From positions 1-64,000 of the forward strand of contig CAZJBX010000012.1 of assembly GCA_964544605.1 (NCBI GenBank): DNA of 64,000 nucleotides, written 5' to 3'. The notes under the pieces were generated by a model. The model did no database searches. It saw nothing but the letters and a program-made list of their open reading frames with translations, and was not told where the DNA came from. Below are positions 17,601 through 26,149 of this stretch, one piece after another (position 1 is the stretch's first letter; each line of letters opens with the position of its first letter). This stretch comes from JAMIFN01 sp964544605. Lineage in GTDB: Bacteria; Pseudomonadota; Gammaproteobacteria; Burkholderiales; Burkholderiaceae_C. The position numbers were made by a program, and so were the translations under genes.

Positions 17601-19109
17601 ATGCACACATTAGCCCAACTTCAATCCCTCGGCCAAAGCCTGCCCACCCCCAGCCACGCCCAAGAGCGCCTGCGCTTGGCTGAGGACATTTTGCTCACGC
17701 CTTATGGCCTGCAAGACCACGATTTGCGCCGCGCTTTGGGCCTGATTGGGGCCAGAGGCGTGGATGATGCGGATTTGTATTTCCAGTACAGCCAGTCGGA
17801 GAGCTGGAGCTTGGATGAAGGCATTGTGAAAAGCGGTGCATTTGGCATCGACCAAGGCGTGGGCGTGCGCGCCATCAGCGGCGAAAAGACCGCCTTCGCC
17901 TATTCCGATGACTTGAATACCGCCAGCCTGATGCACGCGGCCGAGCAGGTCAAGAGCATCAGCGGCCAAGGCCAAGACAGCCGTTTTAATGCTCCCAATG
18001 CCAGCCTCGCCCCCGCCCGTGCTTTGTATGGCACGGCCAACCCGATTGCCAGCCTCAACAGCGACAGCAAGGTGGCTTTGCTGCAAAAGGTGGAAGATTT
18101 GGCGCGCGCCGCCGATAGCCGCGTGGTGCAGGTAATGGCCAGCTTGAGCAGCTCTTACCAAGTGGTGCTGGTGGCGCGGTTGGATGGCACTTTGGCCGCC
18201 GATGTGCGGCCTATGGTGCGCCTGTCCGTCACCGTGGTGGCGCAAAGCAGCAGCGACAGCAACCGCCGTGAAATGGGCAGCAGCGGTGGCGGCGGGCGTT
18301 TGGGCCTCGATTACTTTGACGATGCGCTGATTGCCCAATTCGTGCAAGATGCCGTGGGGCAGGCTTTGACCAATTTGGAAGCCCGCCCCGCCCCCGCAGG
18401 CACGATGGATGTGGTGCTGGGCGCGGGCTGGCCCGGCGTGCTGCTGCACGAGGCCGTGGGCCACGGGCTGGAGGGCGATTTCAACCGCAAGGGCTCGTCG
18501 GCCTTCAGCGGCAAAATTGGCCAGCGCGTGGCGGCCAAGGGCGTGACGGTGCTCGATGACGGCACGCTGAAAAACCGCCGTGGCTCGCTCAATATTGACG
18601 ATGAGGGCTGCCCCACGCAGTGCAATGTGCTGATTGAAGATGGCATTTTGCGCGGCTATATGCAAGACAGCCACAACGCCCGCTTGATGGGTGTGGCGCA
18701 AACGGGCAATGGCCGCCGCGAGAGCTATTCCTGCGTGCCCATGCCGCGCATGACCAACACCTATATGCTGGGCGGCGAGCACAGCCCAGAAGAAATCATT
18801 GCCAGCCTAGACAAAGGCATTTACGCCAGCAATTTTGGCGGCGGGCAGGTGGACATCACCTCGGGCAAATTCACCTTCTCGGCCAGCCAAGCCTTTTGGG
18901 TGGAAAAAGGCAAAATCCAATACCCCATCAAGGGCGCCACTTTGATTGGCTCTGGCCCCGAGAGCCTGAAGCACATTGCCATGATTGGCAACGATTGCGC
19001 GCTCGACTCAGGCGTGGGCGTGTGCGGCAAAGCCGGCCAAAGCGTGCCTGTGGGCGTGGGCCAGCCGACTTTGCGCATCAACCAAATGACGGTGGGCGGC
19101 ACGGCCTAA
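17601..19109 (+). CDS. tldD: Metalloprotease TldD
   Basis: 502 residues, slightly longer than usual. The zinc-binding motif is in LLHEAVGHGLEGDF (HExxxH). Other TldD/PmbA signatures include DLYFQYSQSESWSLDEG at the N-terminus, SRVVQVMASL and GSGPESLKHIAMIGND near the end. With TldE/PmbA it forms a heterodimeric protease that cleaves unfolded peptides and processes modified peptides such as microcin B17 and the CcdA antitoxin. No tldE lies in this window. The start ATG at 17601 follows a short leader after tRNA-Leu on the other strand. Confidence 0.95.
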   Translation: MHTLAQLQSLGQSLPTPSHAQERLRLAEDILLTPYGLQDHDLRRALGLIGARGVDDADLYFQYSQSESWSLDEGIVKSGAFGIDQGVGVRAISGEKTAFAYSDDLNTASLMHAAEQVKSISGQGQDSRFNAPNASLAPARALYGTANPIASLNSDSKVALLQKVEDLARAADSRVVQVMASLSSSYQVVLVARLDGTLAADVRPMVRLSVTVVAQSSSDSNRREMGSSGGGGRLGLDYFDDALIAQFVQDAVGQALTNLEARPAPAGTMDVVLGAGWPGVLLHEAVGHGLEGDFNRKGSSAFSGKIGQRVAAKGVTVLDDGTLKNRRGSLNIDDEGCPTQCNVLIEDGILRGYMQDSHNARLMGVAQTGNGRRESYSCVPMPRMTNTYMLGGEHSPEEIIASLDKGIYASNFGGGQVDITSGKFTFSASQAFWVEKGKIQYPIKGATLIGSGPESLKHIAMIGNDCALDSGVGVCGKAGQSVPVGVGQPTLRINQMTVGGTA

Positions 19110-19134
19110 GCCTAGCCTAGCCCCGCCACACCAT

Positions 19135-19758
19135 TTACAGCTTGCGCCCGACCCAGCGCGTGACTTCTGCTGGGCCGCCGTGGCCAGGGCCTTCGCTCAA
19201 AGTGGTGGGCACTTCTTCGGCCAGCAGCTCTTGCATACCGCCAGCAAAATCGGCCCGCAGGCGCTCTAGGCTGAACAGCATGGCCTCGTCTTTGGGGCCG
19301 CCGCTACTCAAGGGCAATTGGCGCGGGTGGAAGCCTTCCAAAATCAACACGCCGCCGCTTTTGAGCGCCGCCACGCAAGCGCGGTGCAGTTTTTGCCGCA
19401 GTGCGGGCTGCAAGTGCACATAGGTCAGCACCACCGCGTCATAGCTGCTGGCGGCGGGCTGCCAGTCATTGAAGTCGGCTTGGGTGGCCTGAATGCGCAC
19501 GCCACGGCGTTGCGCCAGCGCCTCGGCCTTGGCCACGCCCACGGCAGAGGCATCCACCGTTTCCACCTGCATACCTTGCTCGGCCAGCCACACGCCGTTG
19601 CGCCCTTCGCCATCGCCAGGCAGCAGCACGCGGCCCGCAGGCGGCAGCAAGGCCGCTTGGGTGGTCAAAAAGGCGTTGGGGGTTTCGCCATATTTGTAAG
19701 TGGCGTCGCCGAAGTTTTTGTCCCAAAAATCGCCCGCAGTTAGGGGGGTTTGTGTCAT
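19135..19758 (-). CDS. Class I SAM-dependent methyltransferase, TehB-like
   Basis: 207 residues. It begins FWDKNFGDATYKYGETPNAFL, as in small TehB- or thiopurine-like methyltransferases. Motif I is VLLPGDGEGRNGVWLAEQG, followed by VETVDASAVGVAKAEALA (acidic ribose-binding Asp) and YDAVVLTYVHL. The acceptor substrate is unknown; relatives act on tellurite, thiols or small molecules. GGAGCAAC precedes the ATG. It is convergent with tldD across a 25-base gap. Confidence 0.8.
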   Translation of the reverse strand: MTQTPLTAGDFWDKNFGDATYKYGETPNAFLTTQAALLPPAGRVLLPGDGEGRNGVWLAEQGMQVETVDASAVGVAKAEALAQRRGVRIQATQADFNDWQPAASSYDAVVLTYVHLQPALRQKLHRACVAALKSGGVLILEGFHPRQLPLSSGGPKDEAMLFSLERLRADFAGGMQELLAEEVPTTLSEGPGHGGPAEVTRWVGRKL

Positions 19759-19793
19759 CTGTTGCTCCTTTTATTCGGTGGGGTGGAGTGCCG

Positions 19794-20693
19794 TTAAGGG
19801 TGGCTCAAACCTTGGTGCTGAAGCCAACTTTCTGTCTGTTGCCAGAGCTTGTGCCTGGCCGCCGCGTCTTGCAGCGCGGCACTGGCCTTGGCGGGGCGGC
19901 TGTTGCGCCAATACAGGCCGCTGGGCGCATCGGCGGCGCTGGCGCAGTGCAGGCTGGTGCGTGCGCCTTGGGCGGGGCTGAGTAAAAACAGTTTCTCTAG
20001 CGGCAAAAAGGCGCGGCGCAGGGCGGCGAGTGTGGGCCGCTCTTGCAGGCCCTTGTCGGCCACTTGGGTGGATACTGCGCCCGGGTGCAGGCTGTAGGTG
20101 CGCAAGCCCTCGGCATGGTGGCGCTCGTGCAAGGCCAGGCTCAAGTGCATGAGGGCCAGTTTGGAAGTGCCGTAGCTGACCCAAGAGTCGTGCTGCGTTT
20201 GCGGCGCAAACAGCCAGCGGTTTTGCCCTTTGCTGTGCAGCATAGAGGCCACATTCACCAGCCGCGCCTGGCCGCTGTGCTGGGCCGTGTGCAGCAGTTG
20301 CGGCAGCAGGGCAAAGCTGAGTTGCGCCGTGCCCAAATAATTGCAACACCAGTGGATTTCTGCACCATCAGGGGCCAGTTGCGGCGTTTTATGGTCGCGC
20401 AGCAAATCCAAATGGATACCTGCGTTGTTGATGAGGCCGTCGAGCTGCGGGGCTTGCGCCTGCACCCAAGCAGCAAAGCGGGCGGTGCTCTGCGTGTCAA
20501 GCAAGTCCAAATCATGGCCTTGCACTTGGCCGCTGGGCAGGCCCGCCTGTTGCGCAATGGCTGCCGCCCGCGCCACCGCCCCCTGCCGTGTGCTGATGCG
20601 CACTTGCGCACCCCGCTGCGCCAAGGCCAAGGCCGTGGCCTCACCCAAAGATTGCGGCCCGCAGCCTGTCACCACCCATACTTGGCCCTGCAT
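19794..20693 (-). CDS. Short-chain dehydrogenase/reductase
   Basis: 299 residues. The cofactor loop is TGCGPQSLGEA (a TGxxxGxG variant), followed by NNAG (LINNAGIHLDL) and the catalytic YGTSK, the Y-x-x-x-K pair, with the Ser in VNVASML. This is the layout of retinol dehydrogenase-like SDR enzymes using NAD(P)H. The ATG at 20693 begins three bases after the stop of the HAD gene, so the two are probably one operon; the TTG at 20699 is a poorer start. The substrate is unknown. Confidence 0.85.
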   Translation of the reverse strand: MQGQVWVVTGCGPQSLGEATALALAQRGAQVRISTRQGAVARAAAIAQQAGLPSGQVQGHDLDLLDTQSTARFAAWVQAQAPQLDGLINNAGIHLDLLRDHKTPQLAPDGAEIHWCCNYLGTAQLSFALLPQLLHTAQHSGQARLVNVASMLHSKGQNRWLFAPQTQHDSWVSYGTSKLALMHLSLALHERHHAEGLRTYSLHPGAVSTQVADKGLQERPTLAALRRAFLPLEKLFLLSPAQGARTSLHCASAADAPSGLYWRNSRPAKASAALQDAAARHKLWQQTESWLQHQGLSHP

Positions 20694-20695
20694 GT

Positions 20696-21373
20696 TCAAG
20701 CCCTCAGTTGGCGCAGCGTTTGGTGCAGCTCAAGCGTGTTGTGCGCAATGGCCAAGGGCTGGTAGGCATCGAAGTGGCTGGGGTCGTGTGCGCCAAAGCT
20801 GACGGCGACGCTGGCGGTGTGGGCGTTTTGCGCCAGTTGCAAATCGTGCACGGTGTCGCCAATCATCACGGTTTCTTCGGCGCTTGCGCCCAGCTCATCC
20901 ATGAGCTCATGCAGCATCAGGGGGTCGGGCTTGCCTGCCGTTTCATCCGCTGTGCGGGTGGCATCAAACAATTGTTTCAAGTCCACTTGCGCCAAAGCAT
21001 CGTTCAAGCCACGGCGGGATTTGCCCGTGGCCACGGCCAGCAGATAGCCTTGATTTTTCAGGTCATGGAGCATATCTAAAGTGCCATCGAACAGGGCCAC
21101 TTGGTCTTGCAATTTGCTGTAGTGGTAGAGGTAACGCGCCATGACGATGGGGATTTTGAGCTTGGGAATGTCGCTACCGATATGGGCAATGGCATCCTTC
21201 AAACCCATGCCGATGACCCAAGCGGCTTGCTCTTTGCTGGGCACGGTGCCGCCCACATCGCCCACGGCGTTTTGGATGGCCTGCACGATGATGGCGGTGG
21301 AGTCAAACAGGGTGCCGTCCCAGTCAAAGGCCAAGAGCTTGGCAGGGCGGCGGAGCAAGGGTGCTGAAGGCAT
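20696..21373 (-). CDS. HAD-family hydrolase, phosphoglycolate phosphatase-like
   Basis: 225 residues when started at 21373 (MPSAPLLRRPAKLLAFDWDGTLFDST). HAD motif I is DWDGT with nucleophile and acid Asp; motif II is AVATGKS; the motif III Lys is in GKPDPLML; motif IV is MIGDTVHDLQLA. The helical cap is of the Gph/PGMB type. It removes phosphate from a small substrate, possibly phosphoglycolate. The start lies 12 bases from the divergent EEP gene. An in-frame upstream extension to 21532 is antisense to that gene and is unlikely. Confidence 0.85.
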   Translation of the reverse strand: MPSAPLLRRPAKLLAFDWDGTLFDSTAIIVQAIQNAVGDVGGTVPSKEQAAWVIGMGLKDAIAHIGSDIPKLKIPIVMARYLYHYSKLQDQVALFDGTLDMLHDLKNQGYLLAVATGKSRRGLNDALAQVDLKQLFDATRTADETAGKPDPLMLHELMDELGASAEETVMIGDTVHDLQLAQNAHTASVAVSFGAHDPSHFDAYQPLAIAHNTLELHQTLRQLRA

Positions 21374-21385
21374 AATGATTGGCGT

Positions 21386-22186
21386 ATGAAGATTGTTGAA
21401 ACGATGGCCCCCAGTGGCAGCAGTGGCTTGTATCTGCCCCCTGAGGGCTTGGCCCAGCGCCTGCGCGTGGTGAGTTGGAACATCCACAAAGGCGTGCGCG
21501 GCATGGGGCCGGGGCGCAGCTTGCAGATTCACAATATAGCCTATGCCCTAGAGGGCTTGGCCGCCGACATCATTTGCCTGCAAGAGGTGCGGGCCTTTAA
21601 CCACAAAGAGGCGCAGCGCTTTGCGCATTGGCCGCAGCAGAGCCAGGCCGAGTTTTTGGCGCCGCCGGGCTTTCATGCCATTTACCGCAGCAATGCCATC
21701 ACCAAACACGGTGAGCACGGCAATGCGCTGATCAGCCGCTGGCCCGTGCTGGATGTGCGCCACGAGGACATGAGCGACCACCGTTTTGAGCAGCGCGGCC
21801 TGTTGCACGCCAGCTTAAAAACCCCGCTGGGCCCCATGCATGTGCTGGTGCTGCATTTGGGTCTGATGGGCAGCTCGCGCCTGCGGCAGATGGCGCAAAC
21901 AGAAAGCTATATCGCCCGCCACATTCCGCAAGATGCGCCGCTGGTGATTGCTGGCGACTTCAATTGCAGCCGCCCCGCGCAGCAGTGGGCGCAGCAGGCG
22001 CTGGCGCAGCAAAACCCCAGCACTGTGCCGCCTGCCACTTTTCCCTCTCGTCTGCCGCTGCGCTCGCTTGATCACATCTTCTCGCGGGGCTTGACGGCGC
22101 AAAACCTGTACGCGCCCAAGGGCCAAGCTTGGCTGCAAATGTCAGACCACCTGCCTTTGGTGGCCGAGCTGGCATGGCCGACTTAA
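21386..22186 (+). CDS. Endonuclease/exonuclease/phosphatase family protein, YbhP-like
   Basis: 266 residues. EEP-fold signatures: VVSWNIHKG (Asn), IICLQEVRAF (metal-binding Glu), GDFNCS (Asp, Asn) and SDHLPLVAEL (Asp-His at the end). The 3' end overlaps clsB by 13 bases. E. coli has the same pair, ybhP followed by clsB, which suggests a role in phospholipid metabolism or as a phosphodiesterase partner. The substrate is not known. Confidence 0.85.
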   Translation: MKIVETMAPSGSSGLYLPPEGLAQRLRVVSWNIHKGVRGMGPGRSLQIHNIAYALEGLAADIICLQEVRAFNHKEAQRFAHWPQQSQAEFLAPPGFHAIYRSNAITKHGEHGNALISRWPVLDVRHEDMSDHRFEQRGLLHASLKTPLGPMHVLVLHLGLMGSSRLRQMAQTESYIARHIPQDAPLVIAGDFNCSRPAQQWAQQALAQQNPSTVPPATFPSRLPLRSLDHIFSRGLTAQNLYAPKGQAWLQMSDHLPLVAELAWPT

Positions 22187-23418
22187 AGCCCAAGCCCAAG
22201 CCCAAAACCAAGCCCAGCGATTGGCTGGCCCCACTGCGGCGCACGGCCCCACCCGCCGCTTGGCCCAGCAGCACGGCGCTGCGTTTGTTGCAAGGCACGC
22301 AAGACTACTTCCCCGCCCTGCTGACGGCCTTGGCGCAGGCGCAGCACAGCATTTATTTTGAAACCTATATTTTTGACCCCACGGGCTCAGGCCAAGCCGT
22401 GGCCGATGCCTTGGTCGCCGCCGCCGAGCGCGGCGTGGCCGTGCATATGCTGCTGGACGGCATTGGCTCAGGCCGCCTGAGCGCCGATTGCCGCCAGCGC
22501 TTGGTGGATGCGGGCGTGCAATTGCGCTTTTACGCGCCGCCCACGGCTTGGTTTTTATTTGCGCCCAAGCAGTGGCAGCGCCTGCACCGCAAGCTCTGCG
22601 CCGTGGATGGGCGCATCGCCTTTTGCGGCGGCATTAATATGCTCGATGACTTCTACGACCCCAACCACGGCCAATTGCAGCAGCCGAGGCTGGATTTCTC
22701 GGTACAGGTCAGCGATGCCACCGCCGCCCACATTGCCCAAGCCTGCGAGAGCCTGTGGCACAAAACCAGCCCCAGTCCGCAATCAGACCGCCCCGCGCCC
22801 AAGCTGGCGCAATGGCGGCACTGGGGCCGCCAGCCCAAGCAGGCCGCCCTGCTGCTGCGCGACAACTGGCAACAGCGCCGCAGCATTGAGCGCAGCTATT
22901 TGAAGGCCATGGCCAAGGCGCAGGCCGAAGTGACGATTGCCAACGCCTACTTCTTCCCCAGCCGCAAGCTGCAAAACGCCATCCAGCACGCCGCACGGCG
23001 CGGTGTGCGCGTGCGCCTGCTGCTGCAAGGGCGCTATGAATACTTTTTGCAGTTTCACGCCAGCCGCGCCTTTTATGCGCCCTTGCTTGAGGCTGGGGTG
23101 GAAATCTACGAATACACGGCCAGTTTTTTGCACGCCAAAGTCGCCACCGTGGATCCTGGCCTGCCGCGCACTTGGGCCACAGTCGGCTCTTCTAATTTGG
23201 ACCCCTTGAGCCTGCTGCTGGCCAAAGAAGCCAATATCGTGAGTGAGGATGCGGCCTTTGCGCTAGAGCTGCAAAGCCGCCTGCTGGCTGCCTTGCAAGA
23301 TGGCCGCGCCCTCAGCCGCGCCGAGCTAGCCCAGCGCAGCTTGTGGCAGCGCAGCCTCGATGCCCTGGCCTACGGCCTGGCCCGCAGCATGGTGTGGTTG
23401 GTGAAAGACAGTTTCTAA
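22174..23418 (+). CDS. clsB: Cardiolipin synthase ClsB
   Basis: About 414 residues. Two phospholipase D-type HKD motifs are present: HRKLCAVDGRIAFCGG and HAKVATVDPGLPRTWATVGSSN. The N-terminus is a Lys/Pro-rich segment with no membrane helices, as in ClsB, unlike ClsA, which has two helices. It makes cardiolipin or phosphatidylglycerol by phosphatidyl transfer at the inner membrane. The chosen ATG at 22174 overlaps the preceding EEP gene, implying coupled translation. Confidence 0.92.
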   Translation: MADLKPKPKPKTKPSDWLAPLRRTAPPAAWPSSTALRLLQGTQDYFPALLTALAQAQHSIYFETYIFDPTGSGQAVADALVAAAERGVAVHMLLDGIGSGRLSADCRQRLVDAGVQLRFYAPPTAWFLFAPKQWQRLHRKLCAVDGRIAFCGGINMLDDFYDPNHGQLQQPRLDFSVQVSDATAAHIAQACESLWHKTSPSPQSDRPAPKLAQWRHWGRQPKQAALLLRDNWQQRRSIERSYLKAMAKAQAEVTIANAYFFPSRKLQNAIQHAARRGVRVRLLLQGRYEYFLQFHASRAFYAPLLEAGVEIYEYTASFLHAKVATVDPGLPRTWATVGSSNLDPLSLLLAKEANIVSEDAAFALELQSRLLAALQDGRALSRAELAQRSLWQRSLDALAYGLARSMVWLVKDSF

Positions 23419-23440
23419 GGCCAGCGCTACGCCGCACGCC

Positions 23441-23446
23441 TATAAT
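23441..23446 (+). promoter_or_regulatory. -10 box ahead of cobalamin riboswitch 1
   Basis: TATAAT ends eight bases before the conserved CGTTGGTGC that opens the riboswitch. Riboswitch 2 has TATAAT at a matching distance, which supports both. No clear -35 box is visible. Confidence 0.6.
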
Positions 23447-23453
23447 TGCGCCC

Positions 23454-23738
23454 CGTTGGTGCATCGCTGGCCCATTCGTGGCTGGCAGTTAAACGGGAAG
23501 CAAGAGGGCCAAACGCCGCGCACAGCGGCCGCCTCACTTGCGCTGCCCCCGCAACAGTAAGCTGCTCAATGGCCTTGGCCATTCACTGCCCCGCACACCG
23601 CCACTGAATGCCGCGCATTTGGGAAGGCTCAGGTGCAGCACAGCAGCCAGCCTGGATACCGGCCAACACGGTGGCTGGCCTTTGCCACAAACGCAAAGCC
23701 AGCCGTATGCTGCCTGTGGCGGGGAACCCACGGGCAGC
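23454..23738 (+). ncRNA. Cobalamin riboswitch 1 (with P13 hairpin)
   Basis: The aptamer core is recognisable: CGTTGGTGC at the 5' end, TTAAACGGGAAGC, CTGCCCCCGCAACAG (the P4-P6/L5 part), GGGAAGG, and the B12 box AGCCTGGATACCGGCC near 23649-23664. After it comes an 11-pair hairpin (23709-23738) whose loop carries GCGGGG (23719-23724). That is the exact complement of CCCCGC in L5 (23547-23552), so an L5-L13 kissing interaction is predicted. It lies in the leader of the TonB receptor gene and should reduce its expression when cobalamin is bound. Some in-frame reading passes through it, but the structure explains the conservation. Confidence 0.93.
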
Positions 23739-23764
23739 GCAAAATGTTCTTTGAGCTGAACGCC

Positions 23765-25747
23765 ATGAAAACCTCCTACTCTGCTGGCCGTGCAACGGCC
23801 TTGGCCGCTGCTGCTGTGGCCTCATTGGGCCTGTCTGCACCCTTCTCTGCTTGGGCCGATGACAGCGCCGCCACCTCTCTCAATACCCTGCCCGCCACTG
23901 TGGTCACGGCTGGCCGCTTCAAAGAAGAAGCCGCTCGGCAAACCCAAGGCGTGAGCGTGATTACCGCCCAAGAGATAGCCCAAAGCGGCGCGCGCAGCGT
24001 GCAAGATGCGCTGCAACGCGTGCTCGGTCTGCTGCCCATGAAGCAAGACCTCTCAGGCACAGGCAGCGCTGGCATTGATTTGCGCGGCTATGGCGAAAGC
24101 GCATGGAGCAACCAAGTGGTTGTCATCGACGGCCTGCGCATGAATGAAGGCGACCTCTCTAGCCCACAACTGGCCAATGTGCCGATTGACAGCATCGAGC
24201 GCATTGAAGTCGTGCGCGGCGCGGCCTCTGTGCTCTACGGCGAAGGCGCAAGCGCAGGCGCCATCATCATCACCACCAAAGCAGGCGCAGGCGTGGCCCG
24301 CAAAACGGGCGGCAGCATCAGCGTGGGCGCTGGCAGCAAAAAACGCCGCGAAATCGCCGCCAATGCCACTTTTGCTGGCGACAACGGCTTCTCTATGGAT
24401 GTATCAGCGCAAAAAGACAAAGCCGACAAGCACCGCCAAAACTTTGACAACGACAACGAAGTGGCCCGCCTGGGCGCGCAATGGAGCAATGACTGGTTGC
24501 GCGTGGGCGCTCATATTGGCCACGACAAAAAAGAAACCGGCCTGCCCGGTGCTCTGGACGCCGACCAATACCGCGACAACCCTTGGCAAAGCAACACGCC
24601 CAACAACCGCGTGAAACAAAGCAATGACAACCACGGCCTGTTTGCCCAAGCCATGCTGGGCAGCTGGGAGCTGGCTGGCGACATCAACTGGCGTGACAAA
24701 GCCTCGCGCAGCGTCAGCGCTTGGGGCAGTTATGACTTTGACCTCGACGCGCGCAACAGCAGCCTGCGCGCGCGCCACCAACACAAAGGCGAGGGCTTTG
24801 GCAACAGCCTCATCGTGGGCTACGACGAAAGCCGCTGGCAGCGCGACATACTGGGGGCTTTTGGCAGCCGCGCCGTGGCCAAAAACAAAGGCTTCTACAT
24901 CAAAGATGAACTGAGCCTGAATGACAACTCAACCCAATTGAGCGCTGGCTGGCGACGCGAAAAGGCCAACAAAACAGAAAGCGGCAGCGCCAGCACATTC
25001 AAACAAAATGTGGATGCATGGGAATTGGGCCTGGCCCAAAGCTTGAGCAGCGACTGGACCGCCTACGCCCGCGCCGCCAAAGCCCTGCGCATGGCCAATG
25101 TGGATGAATTCAGCTTCACCATTCCGAACACCGCCTTGTTGCCCCAAACCAGCAAAGACTTGGAAGCCGGTTTGCGCTGGCACACCGAGGCCAGCAAGCT
25201 GGAGCTGCGCGCCTACCGCAGCCGCGCCAATAACGAAATTGGCTATGACGGCACAGCCGACGGCCCCTACGGCCCCGGCACAGGCGCGAATGTGAATTTG
25301 GACCCCACCAAACGCAGCGGTCTGGAACTCGACAGCAGCCACAAACTGAGCCAAGAATGGACGCTGCTGGCCAATGCCGCACTGCGAAAAGCCAAATTCC
25401 GAGGCGGCGCCAATGCGGGCAACAATGTGCCCTTGGTCGCCAAGCAAACCCTCAGCTTGGGCGCCAACTGGCAGCCCACGGCTGAGCACAGCGTCAACGC
25501 CCGTGCCAATTGGGTCGGCAAACAAGATATTGGCTTGAACAACGCCTGCCGCGTGCCCAGCTACACCACCCTTGATGTGGGCTACCGCTTCCAACGCAAT
25601 GGCTGGGAGCTGAACACCCATGTGCAAAACTTGGGCGATAAAAAATACTTCAGCACCGCGTTTGGCTGCACCGCTACTGGGCAAGCCACCAGCATCTACC
25701 CTGAAGCGGGCCGCAGCCTGCAAGTGAATTTGGGCTACCGCTTCTAA
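23765..25747 (+). CDS. TonB-dependent receptor under cobalamin riboswitch control
   Basis: 660 residues. The signal peptide is MKTSYSAGRATALAAAAVASLG...AWA. A TonB-box-like PATVVTAGR comes next, then a plug domain (QSGARSVQDALQRVLGLLPMKQD to AGAIIITTKAG) and a beta-barrel ending in aromatic F (NLGYRF). It imports a substrate across the outer membrane, probably a corrinoid given the riboswitch directly upstream. It is diverged from the second receptor, BtuB, in plug and barrel. An in-frame ATG at 23744 would add seven residues just after the riboswitch hairpin. A terminator follows, so it is monocistronic. Confidence 0.88.
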   Translation: MKTSYSAGRATALAAAAVASLGLSAPFSAWADDSAATSLNTLPATVVTAGRFKEEAARQTQGVSVITAQEIAQSGARSVQDALQRVLGLLPMKQDLSGTGSAGIDLRGYGESAWSNQVVVIDGLRMNEGDLSSPQLANVPIDSIERIEVVRGAASVLYGEGASAGAIIITTKAGAGVARKTGGSISVGAGSKKRREIAANATFAGDNGFSMDVSAQKDKADKHRQNFDNDNEVARLGAQWSNDWLRVGAHIGHDKKETGLPGALDADQYRDNPWQSNTPNNRVKQSNDNHGLFAQAMLGSWELAGDINWRDKASRSVSAWGSYDFDLDARNSSLRARHQHKGEGFGNSLIVGYDESRWQRDILGAFGSRAVAKNKGFYIKDELSLNDNSTQLSAGWRREKANKTESGSASTFKQNVDAWELGLAQSLSSDWTAYARAAKALRMANVDEFSFTIPNTALLPQTSKDLEAGLRWHTEASKLELRAYRSRANNEIGYDGTADGPYGPGTGANVNLDPTKRSGLELDSSHKLSQEWTLLANAALRKAKFRGGANAGNNVPLVAKQTLSLGANWQPTAEHSVNARANWVGKQDIGLNNACRVPSYTTLDVGYRFQRNGWELNTHVQNLGDKKYFSTAFGCTATGQATSIYPEAGRSLQVNLGYRF

Positions 25748-25770
25748 CAGCAGACCCCATTCGCAGCCTC

Positions 25771-25800
25771 AGCCGCCGCCTTCGGGTTGGCGGCTTTTTT
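25771..25800 (+). terminator. Terminator after the first TonB receptor
   Basis: AGCCGCC and GGCGGCT form a seven-pair stem followed by six Ts. It separates the receptor from the second riboswitch. Confidence 0.85.
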
Positions 25801-25826
25801 CATGCCTAGGGTTTACCCCAGTGGCT

Positions 25827-25832
25827 TATAAT
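25827..25832 (+). promoter_or_regulatory. -10 box ahead of cobalamin riboswitch 2
   Basis: TATAAT ends seven bases before the conserved 5' end of riboswitch 2, matching the first copy. This is the likely promoter of the whole btuB-cob operon. No strong -35 box is visible. Confidence 0.6.
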
Positions 25833-25838
25833 GCCCCC

Positions 25839-26123
25839 CGTTGGTGCATCGCCAGCCCGTTCGTGGCTGGCAGTTAAACGGGAAGCAAGAGGGTGGCTGT
25901 ATGCCGCATACAGCAAAACCTCACTTGCGCTGCCCCCGCAACAGTAAGCTGCTCAATGGCCACCGCCATTCACTGCCCCACACACCGCCACTGGGTGCTT
26001 GCGCACTTGGGAAGGCTTGGGACACGCACAGCAGCCAGCCTGGATACCGGCCAACAAGGTGGTCGTCTGCGCCCTGCGTGCAGGCAACCGTATGCTGCGC
26101 TTGGCGGGGAACCCAATCGCAGC
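25839..26123 (+). ncRNA. Cobalamin riboswitch 2 (with P13 hairpin)
   Basis: It shares the core of copy 1, with long identical blocks (TTAAACGGGAAGCAAGAGG, CACTTGCGCTGCCCCCGC, the B12 box at about 26034-26050) separated by diverged arms. The downstream hairpin at 26094-26123 has a different stem (GCTGCG/CGCAGC with TTGG/CCAA) but the same loop. GCGGGG at 26104-26109 complements CCCCGC at 25934-25939. The paired changes in the stem show that it is a conserved structure. It lies 26 bases before btuB and should control the operon of import and assembly genes. Confidence 0.93.
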
Positions 26124-26149
26124 GCAAAGCTTTTCGTGTTTCACGCTTT

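Noticed and set aside
23633..23764. Upstream in-frame extension of the first TonB receptor
   Set aside because: The bases encode conserved riboswitch structure, and the signal peptide begins at 23765.
25841..26149. Upstream in-frame extension of btuB
   Set aside because: It runs through riboswitch 2; the signal peptide begins at 26150.
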